The position numbers were made by a program, and so were the translations under genes. Below, one piece after another: positions 25,803 through 34,193 of a stretch of DNA of 64,000 bases (positions are counted from its first letter, which is position 1; each line of letters begins with the position of its first letter). Below the pieces are notes generated by a model, which was not told the DNA's origin, did not search any database, and saw only the letters and a list, made by a program, of their open reading frames with translations. The stretch comes from an uncultured Acidobacteriia bacterium (GTDB taxonomy: Bacteria > Acidobacteriota > Terriglobia > Bryobacterales > Bryobacteraceae), in NCBI GenBank assembly GCA_903923395.1, contig CAIXXM010000146.1, positions 62,001 through 126,000 on the forward strand, given 5' to 3'.

Positions 25803-27905
25803 CTACTGCACTGCGATCTTAACGGCGTTGGAGGTGACGCCGCCTGCGGTGATGGTCAATGTTTGGGTTCCTGCCGCCAAAGAAGCAGGTACATTGGTCG
25901 CCACTTGGTAGAGACCGACGAAGCCGGGGGAGGCTGCGGCATAGTAGACGGTCAGCGCCTGCCCGCCCAGCGTTGCTGCCACGCCCGGCACGGAAGCCAG
26001 CGGCGGATAGTTGACGAAGGCTCCGGTTGGCGTTACAGGGTTGGTCGCGCCGAGGCCGGTGCAATAAATGACAAGGACGTCCTTGCCGCGGACGGCCGGG
26101 TTTTCCGGGCGGATGAGCGAGAAATCTGAGTTCTTGACCACAATGCCGCCGACACCGTCAAAGAAAATGCCGGGTGCTGCCGCGGTGACTGTTGCCTGGA
26201 ACGGCGGTCCGGGGTTGCCGCCGACGCTGACCACGACGGGCTGGTTGCCGAGCGGGGCTTCGAAGGGAACCTGGACGTTCAGGAGGTTCGGGGAGAGGAA
26301 CAGAAGCGGGGCCGTTGCGCCGCCGATGGTGACCTTCACGCCGTCATACGATGCAGGCAGTCTGTTACCGCTGAAGGCACTGAGGGTGTCTGTCAGACGC
26401 GAAAGGCTGTTGCCATAGATGCTGATGAGGCCACCCTGCGGCAGAGTGGTTAGGGTGGGGTCACTCACGGCGCTGATGATTCCGGTGACCTGCGCCGGGC
26501 GAAGGGGGCCAGCCAGCTGCGCACGGACCGCGCCGCCGGGGTTGGCGGTGGTGTGCAGGTTGACGTATTGCTGATCCGGCGTGGTGGTGATGGAGTTGAG
26601 CGTCGCAAGACCCGCAGCATCCATGACGACGACCTGACGCGTGATGTTGCCGGAACCGGTCGCGGAGGGAATGGTGTTGGCGCCGCCGAGACCGGTGTTG
26701 ATGGTGACGGGGCCGCTCACTGTCGAGTCACCGTTGTGGATATGGAGTCCGGTAAAGGTTGTGTTGGCGGGGAAGCGGTAGTTGACGTCGAAGTTCACGC
26801 CGCCGGCGATCACGGAGCCATCATTGCCGCGGATGGTGTTGACGGTGAGCAGGCCCTGGGCGTTCGCGTTGAGTCCGGTAACGGCGGGCACTTCATTCTG
26901 GGGCTGCATGTTGGCGGGAATCACGATGGAATCCATCGCGCGGAGCTGGTCACGCATGATGCCCCCGCTGTAGGTGAGCGTGTGGATGTTGATGTAGGCC
27001 TGACCGGGGGAGTTGAACATGTTCTCCAGGGTGTCGCGCACGCCGGGGTCTGTGGCGACGGCGAGGATGTCGAAGTGCAGGGTTCCGGTGCCTGAGGGGT
27101 CACTGGCGATGGAGTTGGTGCCGGTCAAGCCGGTGGAGATGCGCACGGGGCCGTTCACGCCGGTCACGCCGGAGTGAATGTGGTAACCGACAAAGGTTTC
27201 CGGGTTGTTCAAGGTGTACTTCAGGTCGAAGGTCACCATGGCGTTTTCAATCGTGCCGGTGTTGTCACGGGTGACGGCGGTGGTGACGATGCTGAGGCCC
27301 GTTGCGCCGGAGGGGTTCGCCGGGACTTCATTGGCGGAGGACATCATGCCGCCGACCGTGAGCAGCGACGCGCGCTTGAGCTGCGTCCGCATGATGCCGC
27401 CTGGGAAATCAGTGGTGTGGATGTTGACGTAATACTGGCTGGGGTCAGCGAAGAGGCCGGCCAGTGCGGCAACGCCCGCGGCATTGTCAGGAGTCACTTC
27501 GGCAGTCAGGTCAACGCGGCCGGAGGGGCTGGTGGTGACGATAGTGTTCGCGCCGCCCAGGCCGGTGTTGATGACGACTGGTCCGGAAACCGTAGCGCCG
27601 CCCGAGTGGATATGCAGACCGGTGATGGTGTTATTGGCGGGAAGGTTGTAATCGACGAGAAATTGGACCGAACCGGAGACGATCACGCCCGAGTTGTCCC
27701 GGACCGCGTGGGCCCGGATGGTGGCATAACCGTTGGCACCGGAGTTGTTGGCCGGGACTTCCTTGGAGGAGGCCATCACACCCTGGAAAACGGCGTAATC
27801 GGCAGAAGGGGGCTGTGGGGGCGGCCCCTGTTGTGCGAAAGCAGCCGTTGCAACGGCGCCCAGCAGCACTACGCGGGCTGCGGCGGTAAATCTCGTGATT
27901 TTCAT
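25803..27905 (-). CDS. triple-CHRD exported protein with TIGR03437 C-terminal domain
   Basis: A 700 aa secreted protein. The start is fixed by AGGAAAGAG just upstream and by the signal peptide (MKITRFTAAARVVLLGAVA, ending AFAQ). Three CHRD domains follow, at about residues 35-175, 176-320 and 321-465. Each has an NEVP/KEVP motif, a GLHIHSG or GYHIHSG block and a YVNIHT-PGG-MR-QL block. The last about 230 residues form the Solibacter-type domain TIGR03437 (SIYGNSLS, VQVPFEAPLG, VIYCTGLG). The function of both domain types is poorly known. An extracellular or outer-surface role is likely. Confidence 0.9.
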   Translation of the reverse strand: MKITRFTAAARVVLLGAVATAAFAQQGPPPQPPSADYAVFQGVMASSKEVPANNSGANGYATIRAHAVRDNSGVIVSGSVQFLVDYNLPANNTITGLHIHSGGATVSGPVVINTGLGGANTIVTTSPSGRVDLTAEVTPDNAAGVAALAGLFADPSQYYVNIHTTDFPGGIMRTQLKRASLLTVGGMMSSANEVPANPSGATGLSIVTTAVTRDNTGTIENAMVTFDLKYTLNNPETFVGYHIHSGVTGVNGPVRISTGLTGTNSIASDPSGTGTLHFDILAVATDPGVRDTLENMFNSPGQAYINIHTLTYSGGIMRDQLRAMDSIVIPANMQPQNEVPAVTGLNANAQGLLTVNTIRGNDGSVIAGGVNFDVNYRFPANTTFTGLHIHNGDSTVSGPVTINTGLGGANTIPSATGSGNITRQVVVMDAAGLATLNSITTTPDQQYVNLHTTANPGGAVRAQLAGPLRPAQVTGIISAVSDPTLTTLPQGGLISIYGNSLSRLTDTLSAFSGNRLPASYDGVKVTIGGATAPLLFLSPNLLNVQVPFEAPLGNQPVVVSVGGNPGPPFQATVTAAAPGIFFDGVGGIVVKNSDFSLIRPENPAVRGKDVLVIYCTGLGATNPVTPTGAFVNYPPLASVPGVAATLGGQALTVYYAAASPGFVGLYQVATNVPASLAAGTQTLTITAGGVTSNAVKIAVQ

Positions 27906-28000
27906 AGGGAACTCTTTCCTGCGCATCAGATTACATGATCTATGGAATCGCGGCAGGAAAGATGTTCCCAAATTGTAAAATCTTCCGGCTGGGGGCTGGG

Positions 28001-28366
28001 TTAGCGGCGGTCTTCGTGGTGGCGGCCGTAGTCGCGGTCACGGTCACGGTCCCAGCGGTGATCATGTCCGAACTCACCTCTCGGGCCGGCCCAGTGGCCT
28101 TCGAACCAGCGCTCGCCGTCGTGCCGCGGGGCTACCCAGACCGCGCCTTCATAAGGGGGACGGGTCCAATAACCTTCATGCCAGCGATAGCGGTTGCTCA
28201 CGACATACCAATAGCCATCGACCCAGAAGAAGCCCGGTCCAGGTGCGGCGGGACGGACCCGTACGACGCGCGGGGCGGGTGGCGGACCAATCCGGATTCC
28301 GATGGAGAAATCGACTGCGAACATCATGCCTGCGGCGAGGAGCCCGGCGGCTAGAACTTTGAACAT
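28001..28366 (-). CDS. small exported Trp/Tyr/Gly-rich protein
   Basis: A 121 aa protein. The start is set by GGAGG about 10 bases before the ATG, and a short leader (MFKVLAAGLLAAGMMFA) follows. The middle has repeated aromatic turns (FFWVDGYWYV, WHEGYWTRPPYEGAVWV, WFEGHWAGP), similar to YXWGXW-type repeats of envelope proteins. The C-terminus is an Asp/Arg/His-rich tail of DRDRDRD type. No enzymatic motif is seen. Probably periplasmic or outer-membrane associated. Confidence 0.75.
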   Translation of the reverse strand: MFKVLAAGLLAAGMMFAVDFSIGIRIGPPPAPRVVRVRPAAPGPGFFWVDGYWYVVSNRYRWHEGYWTRPPYEGAVWVAPRHDGERWFEGHWAGPRGEFGHDHRWDRDRDRDYGRHHEDRR

Positions 28367-28440
28367 GTGCACTGCCTCCTGCACAAATCATAGAAAAAGA
28401 ATGGCAAGAGCAGGTCTTTTTCGGGAGATTTTAATGTTCT

Positions 28441-28620
28441 GTTCGCACGTCATTCTGACGTGCGTGCTTCTGTGCCCCCGAACCCTTACTTAAGCTAACT
28501 TCTGTCTCAAACCATTCCCAGGGATCGCGGCTTCCGTTCGCACGTCATTCTGACGTGCGTGCCTCTCTACTCCCGGACCGTTACTTGAAACACATTTTTA
28601 TCTCAAACCACTGCCAGTCT
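28441..28620. repeat. tandem imperfect repeat of about 95 bp, each with a palindrome
   Basis: Two copies begin at 28441 and 28536. Each opens with the same 27 bases, including the perfect inverted repeat CGCACGTCA-TTC-TGACGTGCG (28444-28464 and 28539-28559). Similarity continues more loosely through a shared TCTCAAACCA-type segment near the end of each unit. No coding frame explains it. It fills most of the gap between the small aromatic-rich gene and the dioxygenase remnant. Confidence 0.8.
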
Positions 28621-28661
28621 GGGGCGTAACCCCATCACAGGAACCGATGAGTACTCGATGT

Positions 28662-28687
28662 GAATGACGCGCAACGAAGCGTCATTC
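28662..28687. repeat. 9-bp perfect inverted repeat at the end of the dioxygenase remnant
   Basis: GAATGACGC at 28662-28670 pairs with GCGTCATTC at 28679-28687 around an 8-base loop. The arm contains the same GTCATTC core as the two palindromes to its left, so the three may belong to one element. It coincides with the point where protein similarity of the flanking remnant ends. Confidence 0.6.
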
Positions 28688-28853
28688 GCGAATCGTTCGC
28701 CAGCGCCTGTATCGGCGGAAAAGGGAGCAGGTGCCTGGCTCCAGCGCGGGTCCTCTGAAAGGAGTCCACCGCAAGTGTTTTGATCAGTTCCTCAAACTCC
28801 AATTCAGAGAGACAAGCGGGGACGATGGTATATCCCGCATCCGCAGTAATCAT
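28680..28853 (-). pseudogene. N-terminal remnant of a phytanoyl-CoA dioxygenase-like gene
   Basis: A frame starting 16 bases after the aldehyde dehydrogenase stop reads GYTIVPACLSELEFEELI and then TRAGARHLLPFPPIQALAND. I recognise this as the opening of phytanoyl-CoA dioxygenase family proteins (a GYxIVPxxLS block followed by RAGxRHLL). Likeness stops after about 58 residues, at the inverted repeat, and a TGA closes the frame at 28635. The Fe-binding HxD...H region is absent, so it cannot be active. Family assignment rests on memory of the motif, not a search. Confidence 0.6.
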
Positions 28854-28868
28854 CGTCCCCAGTGTAAG

Positions 28869-30356
28869 TTACAGCTTTACCGTGACCGTCTTAATCTCGG
28901 TGTAATTCTGCAATCCATATTCCCCGAGTTCGCGGCCGATACCGGATTGTTTGAAGCCGCCGAACGGCGCGGCTGCGTCGAAGACGTCGTAGCAGTTCAC
29001 CCAGACCGTACCCGCGCGCACATTATTCGCAATGGCATGCGCTTTTCCGATATCCTTCGTCCAAACCGCTGCTGCGAGGCCGTATATTGTGTTATTCGCG
29101 CGCTGAATGACCTCATTCATGTCGCGGAATTTGATGATGGACATCACGGGTCCAAAGATCTCCTCCTGCGCGATGGTCATGTTATCTTGCACGTCTCCGA
29201 AAACCGTCGGCGCGACGAAGTAACCTTTATCCCCCACGCGCTCTCCTCCGCAAAGCAAATTCGCACCCTGTGAGACGCCGGACCGGATATAGCCCAGCAC
29301 TTTGTCGAGCTGGTCCTGGTCCACCTGCGGACCCTGTTCCGTGCGGCTGTCAAAGGGATCGCCAACAGTCCGCCGCCTGGCGCGGGCCACGCTCCGTTCC
29401 ACGAACTCGTCGTAACATTTTTCTTCCACAAAAAGCCTGGAGCCCGCGCAGCAGCACTGCCCCTGATTGAAGAAGAGCGCGAAGTGGGACCCTTCAATCG
29501 CAGCATCCATATCGGCATCCGCGAACACGATGTTGGGGCTCTTGCCGCCCAGTTCCAGCGTGACCCTCTTGAGGTTCGATTCCGCGGAGGCCTTCATGAT
29601 CAAATGTCCGACTTCAGTGGAACCCGTGAAGGCCACCTTGTCGATATCCATGTGGTGCGCGATGGCGCTGCCAGCAGTGGGCCCATAACCCGGAAGCAGG
29701 TTGACCACGCCCTCAGGAAAGCCAGCCTCCACGATGAGTTCGCCCACGCGGAGCGCGGTGAGCGGCGTTTGTTCGGCGGGCTTCATCACCACGGTATTGC
29801 CGGTGGCCAGAGCCGGGCCGAGCTTCCACGCCTGCATCAACAGCGGGAAATTCCAGGGAATGATCTGGCCGACCACGCCCACCGGTTCATGGCGTGTGTA
29901 GCAGAAATAATTGCCGTTGACAGGAATGGTCTTGCCCTGTTGCTTATCGGCCCAGCCCGCGTAGTAGCGGTAACAGGCGATGGTCAGCTTGAGATCGGCG
30001 GCGCGGGCGACGTTATACGGCTTGCCGTTATCGAGGCTTTCAAGCCGGGCGAGATCATCGGCATTGGCTTCGATCAAGTCCGCCAGCCGGTTCATCAGCC
30101 GGCCGCGTTCGGCTCCGCTCATCTTGCGCCACGGTCCGCCGTCGAAGGCTTTGCGCGCCGCACGCACGGCACGCTCCACATCCGGTTTGTCGGCTTCAGC
30201 GACTTCGCAGATCAGTTCCCCCGTCGAGGGGTTGAGGGTTGGAAAAGTCTTGCCGGATTCGGCGTCCACCCACTGGTTATTGATCAGCAGCTTCTTCGCT
30301 GTGATGGGAGGGTGGTTTGCTTGATTCTCTTGCAGAGGCGGGGCAAAGGTTGCCAT
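28869..30356 (-). CDS. NAD(P)-dependent aldehyde dehydrogenase
   Basis: A 495 aa class 1/2-type aldehyde dehydrogenase oxidising aldehydes to acids. The start is set by AGGAGA about 8 bases before the ATG (MATFAPPLQ). Landmarks are [37 protein letters not shown], catalytic Glu in [10 protein letters not shown] and catalytic Cys in [14 protein letters not shown] further motif is [10 protein letters not shown]. It closely resembles plant and bacterial ALDH1/2 proteins. Substrate unknown. Confidence 0.95.
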   Translation of the reverse strand: MATFAPPLQENQANHPPITAKKLLINNQWVDAESGKTFPTLNPSTGELICEVAEADKPDVERAVRAARKAFDGGPWRKMSGAERGRLMNRLADLIEANADDLARLESLDNGKPYNVARAADLKLTIACYRYYAGWADKQQGKTIPVNGNYFCYTRHEPVGVVGQIIPWNFPLLMQAWKLGPALATGNTVVMKPAEQTPLTALRVGELIVEAGFPEGVVNLLPGYGPTAGSAIAHHMDIDKVAFTGSTEVGHLIMKASAESNLKRVTLELGGKSPNIVFADADMDAAIEGSHFALFFNQGQCCCAGSRLFVEEKCYDEFVERSVARARRRTVGDPFDSRTEQGPQVDQDQLDKVLGYIRSGVSQGANLLCGGERVGDKGYFVAPTVFGDVQDNMTIAQEEIFGPVMSIIKFRDMNEVIQRANNTIYGLAAAVWTKDIGKAHAIANNVRAGTVWVNCYDVFDAAAPFGGFKQSGIGRELGEYGLQNYTEIKTVTVKL

Positions 30357-30446
30357 GGTACGGTTCTCCTGCCGGCGGAGACGGCTCATCCTGGAGCGCA
30401 GCCGGACAGCCGGGAGCGTATCATATTGGAGGGTTGGAGGGAATCG

Positions 30447-30650
30447 TCAGCGTTTGACGGTCAGAGCCGCGAGCAATCTCTCGCTGGCCTCTGTGATTTC
30501 CTTGACCGCAAGATCATAAGCCGCGGCATTGGCTTTGGAAGGCGCGCGGAAACCGCCGATTTTCCGGACATATTGCAGTGCAGCAGCCGCCGCTTCCTCA
30601 TGCGTTGCCGGTTCTTCCGGGCGTCTCAATAACTTAATACTGCGGCACAT
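30447..30650 (-). CDS. DUF2277 family protein
   Basis: A 67 aa protein with the hallmark N-terminus MCRSIKLLRRPEEPAT, followed by EEAAAAALQYVRKIGG. It matches the DUF2277 family in length and motif. Function unknown. It follows the phosphodiesterase gene by 3 bases and is probably co-transcribed with it. Confidence 0.9.
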   Translation of the reverse strand: MCRSIKLLRRPEEPATHEEAAAAALQYVRKIGGFRAPSKANAAAYDLAVKEITEASERLLAALTVKR

Positions 30651-30653
30651 AAC

Positions 30654-31883
30654 TTACTTCAGAATGGGAGCCAGCACTTTCAAGTCCCCATCAATCTTAT
30701 GGGTGATCTTCAGTCCCAGGATCCTGGCGATCAGCGGATAGACGTTGATGTTTTCGAACTCATCAATTGTTATGCCCTGCTTGAAGTCGGGTCCCGCGGC
30801 ATAGAAGATCGCCTTCATTTCGGGAACGCGGGCCACATCGAAGCCGTGTGTGGAGCGGGGTCCGCCATTGGCACCCTGGCGTGGAGGCCGGTTCGGGTCA
30901 GTGACCGTCAATGCAATGGGCTTCAGAGCCAGCACCACAACATCGCCGATTCTGGCATTGCCGGTGTAATGGAGTTCTTTCGGGATTTCACTCTGCCGGT
31001 AAACACCGAAGCGGCCGTCTTCCGCCTTCTTAAGGTCAGCGTAAACCTTGTCAAGTTTGGCATTGGCTTCGGGCGTGCCATCGGAATAGATCTTAAAGTC
31101 ATTGCCGCCGCCGACGGTGCGAAGTCCTTCAAAACTGGTGAACTTGCCGAGGTCGATGTTACCTTCCACCTTGATCATGCCGTGGTCTGAGACGACGATG
31201 ACATCGACGGGAACGCCGGTCTTGTCGATACGCGCCAGCAGGTCGCCCAGCACCTGATCAACATCCTGTACGGACTTTCTGGTCTCCGCGGCGTCGGGTC
31301 CATAAGCGTGGCCTTCATGGTCCACATCCGCAAGATACATAGTCATAAAACGCGGGCGTTTGTCTTCGGGGAGTTGTAACCAGGCGATGATCTGATCTGC
31401 CTTGGTCTGGTTGGTGACTTTGCCGTCGTAGTTATACCAGTAAGTGGGCCGTGTGCCCTGGATCTCATAATCAGAGCCGGGCCAGAAGTAACATGCTGCT
31501 TTCAGGCCTTGTTTCTCCGCCAGAACCCAGAGCGGAGTGCCGCCCCAGAAGCGTGTATCATAGGCGACCTTGGCATCGCTGAACTGGAAGCGGGCCTGTA
31601 TCTTGGGGTCCCAGAAGCTGTTCTCCACAATACCGTGATGTGCGGGGTACATGCCGGTCACGATTGTGTAGTGATTGGGAAAGGTCGTGGACGGGAAGGA
31701 CGGTAACATCGCCTTGGCTGTAACGCCGCGCTTGCCCATTGCGATGAGGTTCCTGGCTTCGTAACGTTCCGCGTAGTCACTGCGGAAGCCATCGAAGGAG
31801 ATCAGGAGAACGCTGGATTTGCTCTGCGCACCCGCAAAAGAGGGGACCAGCAGCAGTAAGGCGAGGAGTGCGCGTCTTAGCAT
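30654..31883 (-). CDS. exported nucleotide pyrophosphatase/phosphodiesterase-like enzyme
   Basis: A 409 aa member of the alkaline phosphatase superfamily, ectonucleotide pyrophosphatase/phosphodiesterase branch. A signal peptide (about residues 1-19) is followed by ISFDGFRSDY (metal Asp). The nucleophile Thr is in PSFPSTTFPNHYT. Further zinc ligands are in YLADVDHEGH, VVSDHGM and STHGFD. It would hydrolyse phosphodiester or pyrophosphate bonds outside the cytoplasm. It sits between the TPR gene (8-base gap) and DUF2277, likely in one transcript. Confidence 0.92.
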   Translation of the reverse strand: MLRRALLALLLLVPSFAGAQSKSSVLLISFDGFRSDYAERYEARNLIAMGKRGVTAKAMLPSFPSTTFPNHYTIVTGMYPAHHGIVENSFWDPKIQARFQFSDAKVAYDTRFWGGTPLWVLAEKQGLKAACYFWPGSDYEIQGTRPTYWYNYDGKVTNQTKADQIIAWLQLPEDKRPRFMTMYLADVDHEGHAYGPDAAETRKSVQDVDQVLGDLLARIDKTGVPVDVIVVSDHGMIKVEGNIDLGKFTSFEGLRTVGGGNDFKIYSDGTPEANAKLDKVYADLKKAEDGRFGVYRQSEIPKELHYTGNARIGDVVVLALKPIALTVTDPNRPPRQGANGGPRSTHGFDVARVPEMKAIFYAAGPDFKQGITIDEFENINVYPLIARILGLKITHKIDGDLKVLAPILK

Positions 31884-31891
31884 GGAAGATA

Positions 31892-32206
31892 TTACCCCAA
31901 AATGTCGAGTGCGGCTTGCAGTTCACTGCGCGTGTGCATATCTCCGGTCTTGGTGGTGACGGAGATACCCTGCAGATACATGGCGCGGGCCTGATCCAGT
32001 TTGCCGGCCTTTTCGCAGGTCTGGCCACCATGAAAGTACGCGGCGGCGTATTCGGGATGCCGGTTGATCAAGTCTTGAAACTGTTCCAGGGCGGCATCGA
32101 GCTGGCCATCCTTCACCAGTTCCATGGCGAGTCCGTAGCGGGCAAAGTTGCTGGCGGGGTCCTGCTCAAGCATCTGCCGGAGAATGTCGAGGCGGTTGTT
32201 GGGCAT
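31892..32206 (-). CDS. small TPR-repeat protein
   Basis: A 104 aa cytoplasmic protein with about two tetratricopeptide repeats (FARYGLAMELVKDGQLDAAL, AYFHGGQTCEKAGKLDQAR). The start is the ATG preceded by AGGAG, giving MPNNRLDILRQMLEQDP. Such small TPR proteins are common in this phylum next to envelope or regulatory genes. It leads the phosphodiesterase-DUF2277 transcript. The partner is unknown. Confidence 0.82.
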   Translation of the reverse strand: MPNNRLDILRQMLEQDPASNFARYGLAMELVKDGQLDAALEQFQDLINRHPEYAAAYFHGGQTCEKAGKLDQARAMYLQGISVTTKTGDMHTRSELQAALDILG

Positions 32207-32229
32207 GCTCCTGTTACTATACCGTCCGA

Positions 32230-32610
32230 ATGCCCTGCCCGCTGTTTTTGCCGTCACATCCGTTGGGAGAGATCAATCCCGGCGCCTCACCGCTGGGTGA
32301 TTTGTTCACCGGGGTATGCCAGGGGGATCCGGCCTATGCGATCCCGCGGGAAATGCTTCGGAAGGGCTGCAATTACGGCTATGCGCGGGAGCATTGTGCG
32401 CTGGCGAAGCAGGCTGAGGCGGATTCCTTTTGCTTCGTGATCGCCAGAGGAGGAGCGGCATCTGTAACCGTGCGCTGGTCTCAGGAACGGGATCATCATC
32501 CGGTTGCGGTGGGAGAAATCGAGGTAGCGCGCGATGCCGGAAATGCCCGTGATGCGATCGAAGCGCAGGCGCAGGCTTATGCCTCCGTCTACTGGCGGCG
32601 TCTAAGCTGA
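32230..32610 (+). CDS. conserved Cys-containing protein of unknown function
   Basis: A 126 aa protein with cysteines at 3, 30, 47, 56 and 68. The conserved-looking blocks are CPLFLPSHPLGE, LGDLFTGVC and CNYGYAREHC. The spacing suggests a metal or iron-sulfur site. I recall similar unnamed proteins from Acidobacteria, but no function is known to me. It starts 23 bases from the divergent TPR gene and ends 4 bases before the thioesterase, so the two are probably co-transcribed. Confidence 0.72.
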   Translation: MPCPLFLPSHPLGEINPGASPLGDLFTGVCQGDPAYAIPREMLRKGCNYGYAREHCALAKQAEADSFCFVIARGGAASVTVRWSQERDHHPVAVGEIEVARDAGNARDAIEAQAQAYASVYWRRLS

Positions 32611-32614
32611 GGGT

Positions 32615-33091
32615 ATGGAACCGAAACACGTGCGGGATTCCGCGTCTGAATACTCCGAGCTCGCGCTTCCGAATGATGCGAACACGCTGGGCAATCTTCT
32701 GGGCGGGCGGATCATGCATCTAGTGGATATCGCAGGGGCGATCGCCGCGATGAAGCATGCCAGAAATCCGGTGGTGACCGCTTCCATGGACAACATGCAG
32801 TTCATTCATCCGGTGAAGATTGGCCAGTGGGTGCGGTTGAAGTCCAGCGTGAACCGGGCGTTCCGGACTTCGATGGAGGTCGGGGTCAAGGTTTGGGTGG
32901 AAGACCTGATGACGGGGAAGCAGCAGCACGTGTCGTCGGCGTTTCTGACGTTCGTGGCTCTGGACGTCAACGGGAAGGCGACGCCGGTGCCGCCGATTGT
33001 TCCAGAGACAGAGGAAGAGCAGCGGCGGTATGAAGAGGCTGGCGCGAGAAGGGAATACCGGCTGACGTTGCGGGGAAAGACGCAGGCCTAG
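32615..33091 (+). CDS. acyl-CoA thioesterase (hotdog fold, YciA-type)
   Basis: A 158 aa single hotdog-domain thioesterase that hydrolyses acyl-CoAs. It has PNDANTLGNLLGGRIMHLVDIAGAIA with the catalytic Asp/Asn region. FIHPVKIGQWVRLKSSV and VSSAFLTFVALD are further typical blocks. Length matches the family. Its TAG stop shares the palindrome CTAG with the stop of the convergent membrane coiled-coil gene. Confidence 0.92.
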   Translation: MEPKHVRDSASEYSELALPNDANTLGNLLGGRIMHLVDIAGAIAAMKHARNPVVTASMDNMQFIHPVKIGQWVRLKSSVNRAFRTSMEVGVKVWVEDLMTGKQQHVSSAFLTFVALDVNGKATPVPPIVPETEEEQRRYEEAGARREYRLTLRGKTQA

Positions 33092-33369
33092 CGGGATTCT
33101 TCGATGTGCTTGAGGCGCGCATCGAAGACTTGTTCCATGCGGAACATCTCGCCACGGAGGAGATCGCGGGTGTCCAGGATCTTGCGGTCTGTTTCGGTAA
33201 AGCGCCGTTCCACCTCATCGAACCGCCGGTTGATATCCGAACGGAATTCACTCATGCGAACGTTCATGTCGCTGAGACGCGAGTTATTTACGAGAACGCC
33301 GATGACAACGGCGAGCGTGGGAAACGCAGCGGTGGCGACTGCGGTCACGAGTGGGGCGTCGAAAGCCAT
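33088..33369 (-). CDS. small membrane-anchored coiled-coil protein, copy 1
   Basis: A 93 aa protein. One N-terminal membrane helix (about residues 6-26, VTAVATAAFPTLAVVIGVLV) is followed by a long charged heptad-type coiled coil (about 35-93, with RRFDEVERRFTETDRK). It is nearly identical to the next gene on the same strand. It lacks seven residues present there. No enzymatic motif is seen. Such proteins may oligomerise at the membrane, but the role is unknown. Confidence 0.75.
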   Translation of the reverse strand: MAFDAPLVTAVATAAFPTLAVVIGVLVNNSRLSDMNVRMSEFRSDINRRFDEVERRFTETDRKILDTRDLLRGEMFRMEQVFDARLKHIEESR

Positions 33370-33393
33370 GCTCTGCGGTCAGGATAGCAGAGT

Positions 33394-33696
33394 TTAGCGG
33401 GATTCTTCGATGTGCTTCAGTCGGGCGTCGAAGACCTGCTCCATGCGGAACAGTTCGCCGCGGAGGAGATCGCGGGTGTCCAGGATTTTGCGGTCTGTTT
33501 CGGTAAACCTGCGGTCCGTCTCAGCAAATCTGCGGTCGACTTCATCGAACCGCCGGTTGATATCCGCCCGGAATTCACCTATTCGAACGTTGACATCGCC
33601 GAGGCGCGAATTATTGACAAGGATGCCGATGACAACGGCAACGGTGGGAAACGCAGCGGTGCCGACTGCGGTCACAAGTGGGGCGTCGAAAGCCAT
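33394..33696 (-). CDS. small membrane-anchored coiled-coil protein, copy 2
   Basis: A 100 aa tandem paralogue of the neighbouring gene. It has the same membrane helix and the same C-terminus (FDARLKHIEESR), with one extra heptad (RFAETDR before RFTETDR) in the coiled coil. The 21-base expansion keeps heptad phase, so the coil lengthens by exactly two helical turns. The two genes are separated by 24 bases and probably co-transcribed. Function unknown. Confidence 0.75.
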   Translation of the reverse strand: MAFDAPLVTAVGTAAFPTVAVVIGILVNNSRLGDVNVRIGEFRADINRRFDEVDRRFAETDRRFTETDRKILDTRDLLRGELFRMEQVFDARLKHIEESR

Positions 33697-33720
33697 GCCC
33701 TGCCGTCCAGACCGCAGAGC

Positions 33721-34044
33721 TTAGTCGCTCTCTTCGTCCTTGAACATGTACTTAATATTGCTCTTATACAGCAACAGATTCGGGGCACCTTCGCGGTTGA
33801 ACTTCAGGCAGGAACGGTCATACCATTCGATGACACCCTTCAGAACTTCTCCATCCTTCAGCGTGATGACCATCGGCGTCTTCGCCTGCATCTGCTTGAC
33901 GTAATAGAAGTTCTCAGCGTTGGTCTGATCCGGCGGCACGGGGCGCTTCTGCGCTGGACCCGCTGCGGCCTTCTTGGGCTGGTCCGCTTTCTCTTTGAAC
34001 TCATTGAATGACGGACGGATCAGTTTGCGGTTGGCGGACTCCAC
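33721..34044 (-). CDS. Hfq-like Sm-domain protein with N-terminal extension
   Basis: A 107 aa protein with a GTG start preceded by AAAGGAA. Residues about 46-101 form an Sm fold: a helix (FYYVKQMQAK), Sm1 (MVITLKDGEVLKGVIEWYDRS) and Sm2 (LLLYKSNIKYMF). Hfq uses such domains as a hexameric ring pairing small RNAs with mRNAs. Here the usual YKHAI of Sm2 is YKSNI, so the proximal RNA pocket lacks the classic His. An extra Lys/Pro-rich arm of about 45 residues precedes the fold. Confidence 0.75.
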   Translation of the reverse strand: MESANRKLIRPSFNEFKEKADQPKKAAAGPAQKRPVPPDQTNAENFYYVKQMQAKTPMVITLKDGEVLKGVIEWYDRSCLKFNREGAPNLLLYKSNIKYMFKDEESD

Positions 34045-34193
34045 AGGTTCCTTTCGGGCGCTCGAAAGCCTGGCTGCAAGGGGAATTCCAGTCGGTTGTG
34101 ACCAGCCTAAATCAGTCCAGGGCGCTTCCGGAGCTTTTCCCTATTGATATCACACCAATTTCACTATGAGCAAAATTGAGCGGCACTTTGGTA

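Larger units (their letters stand above)
33088..33720. repeat. tandem gene duplication of about 0.3 kb
   Basis: The segments 33088-33393 and 33394-33720 are recognisably the same at the nucleotide level, including a partly conserved leader before each start. Differences are scattered substitutions plus one 21-base in-frame insertion. The duplication therefore copied a complete gene with its upstream spacer. Confidence 0.8.
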
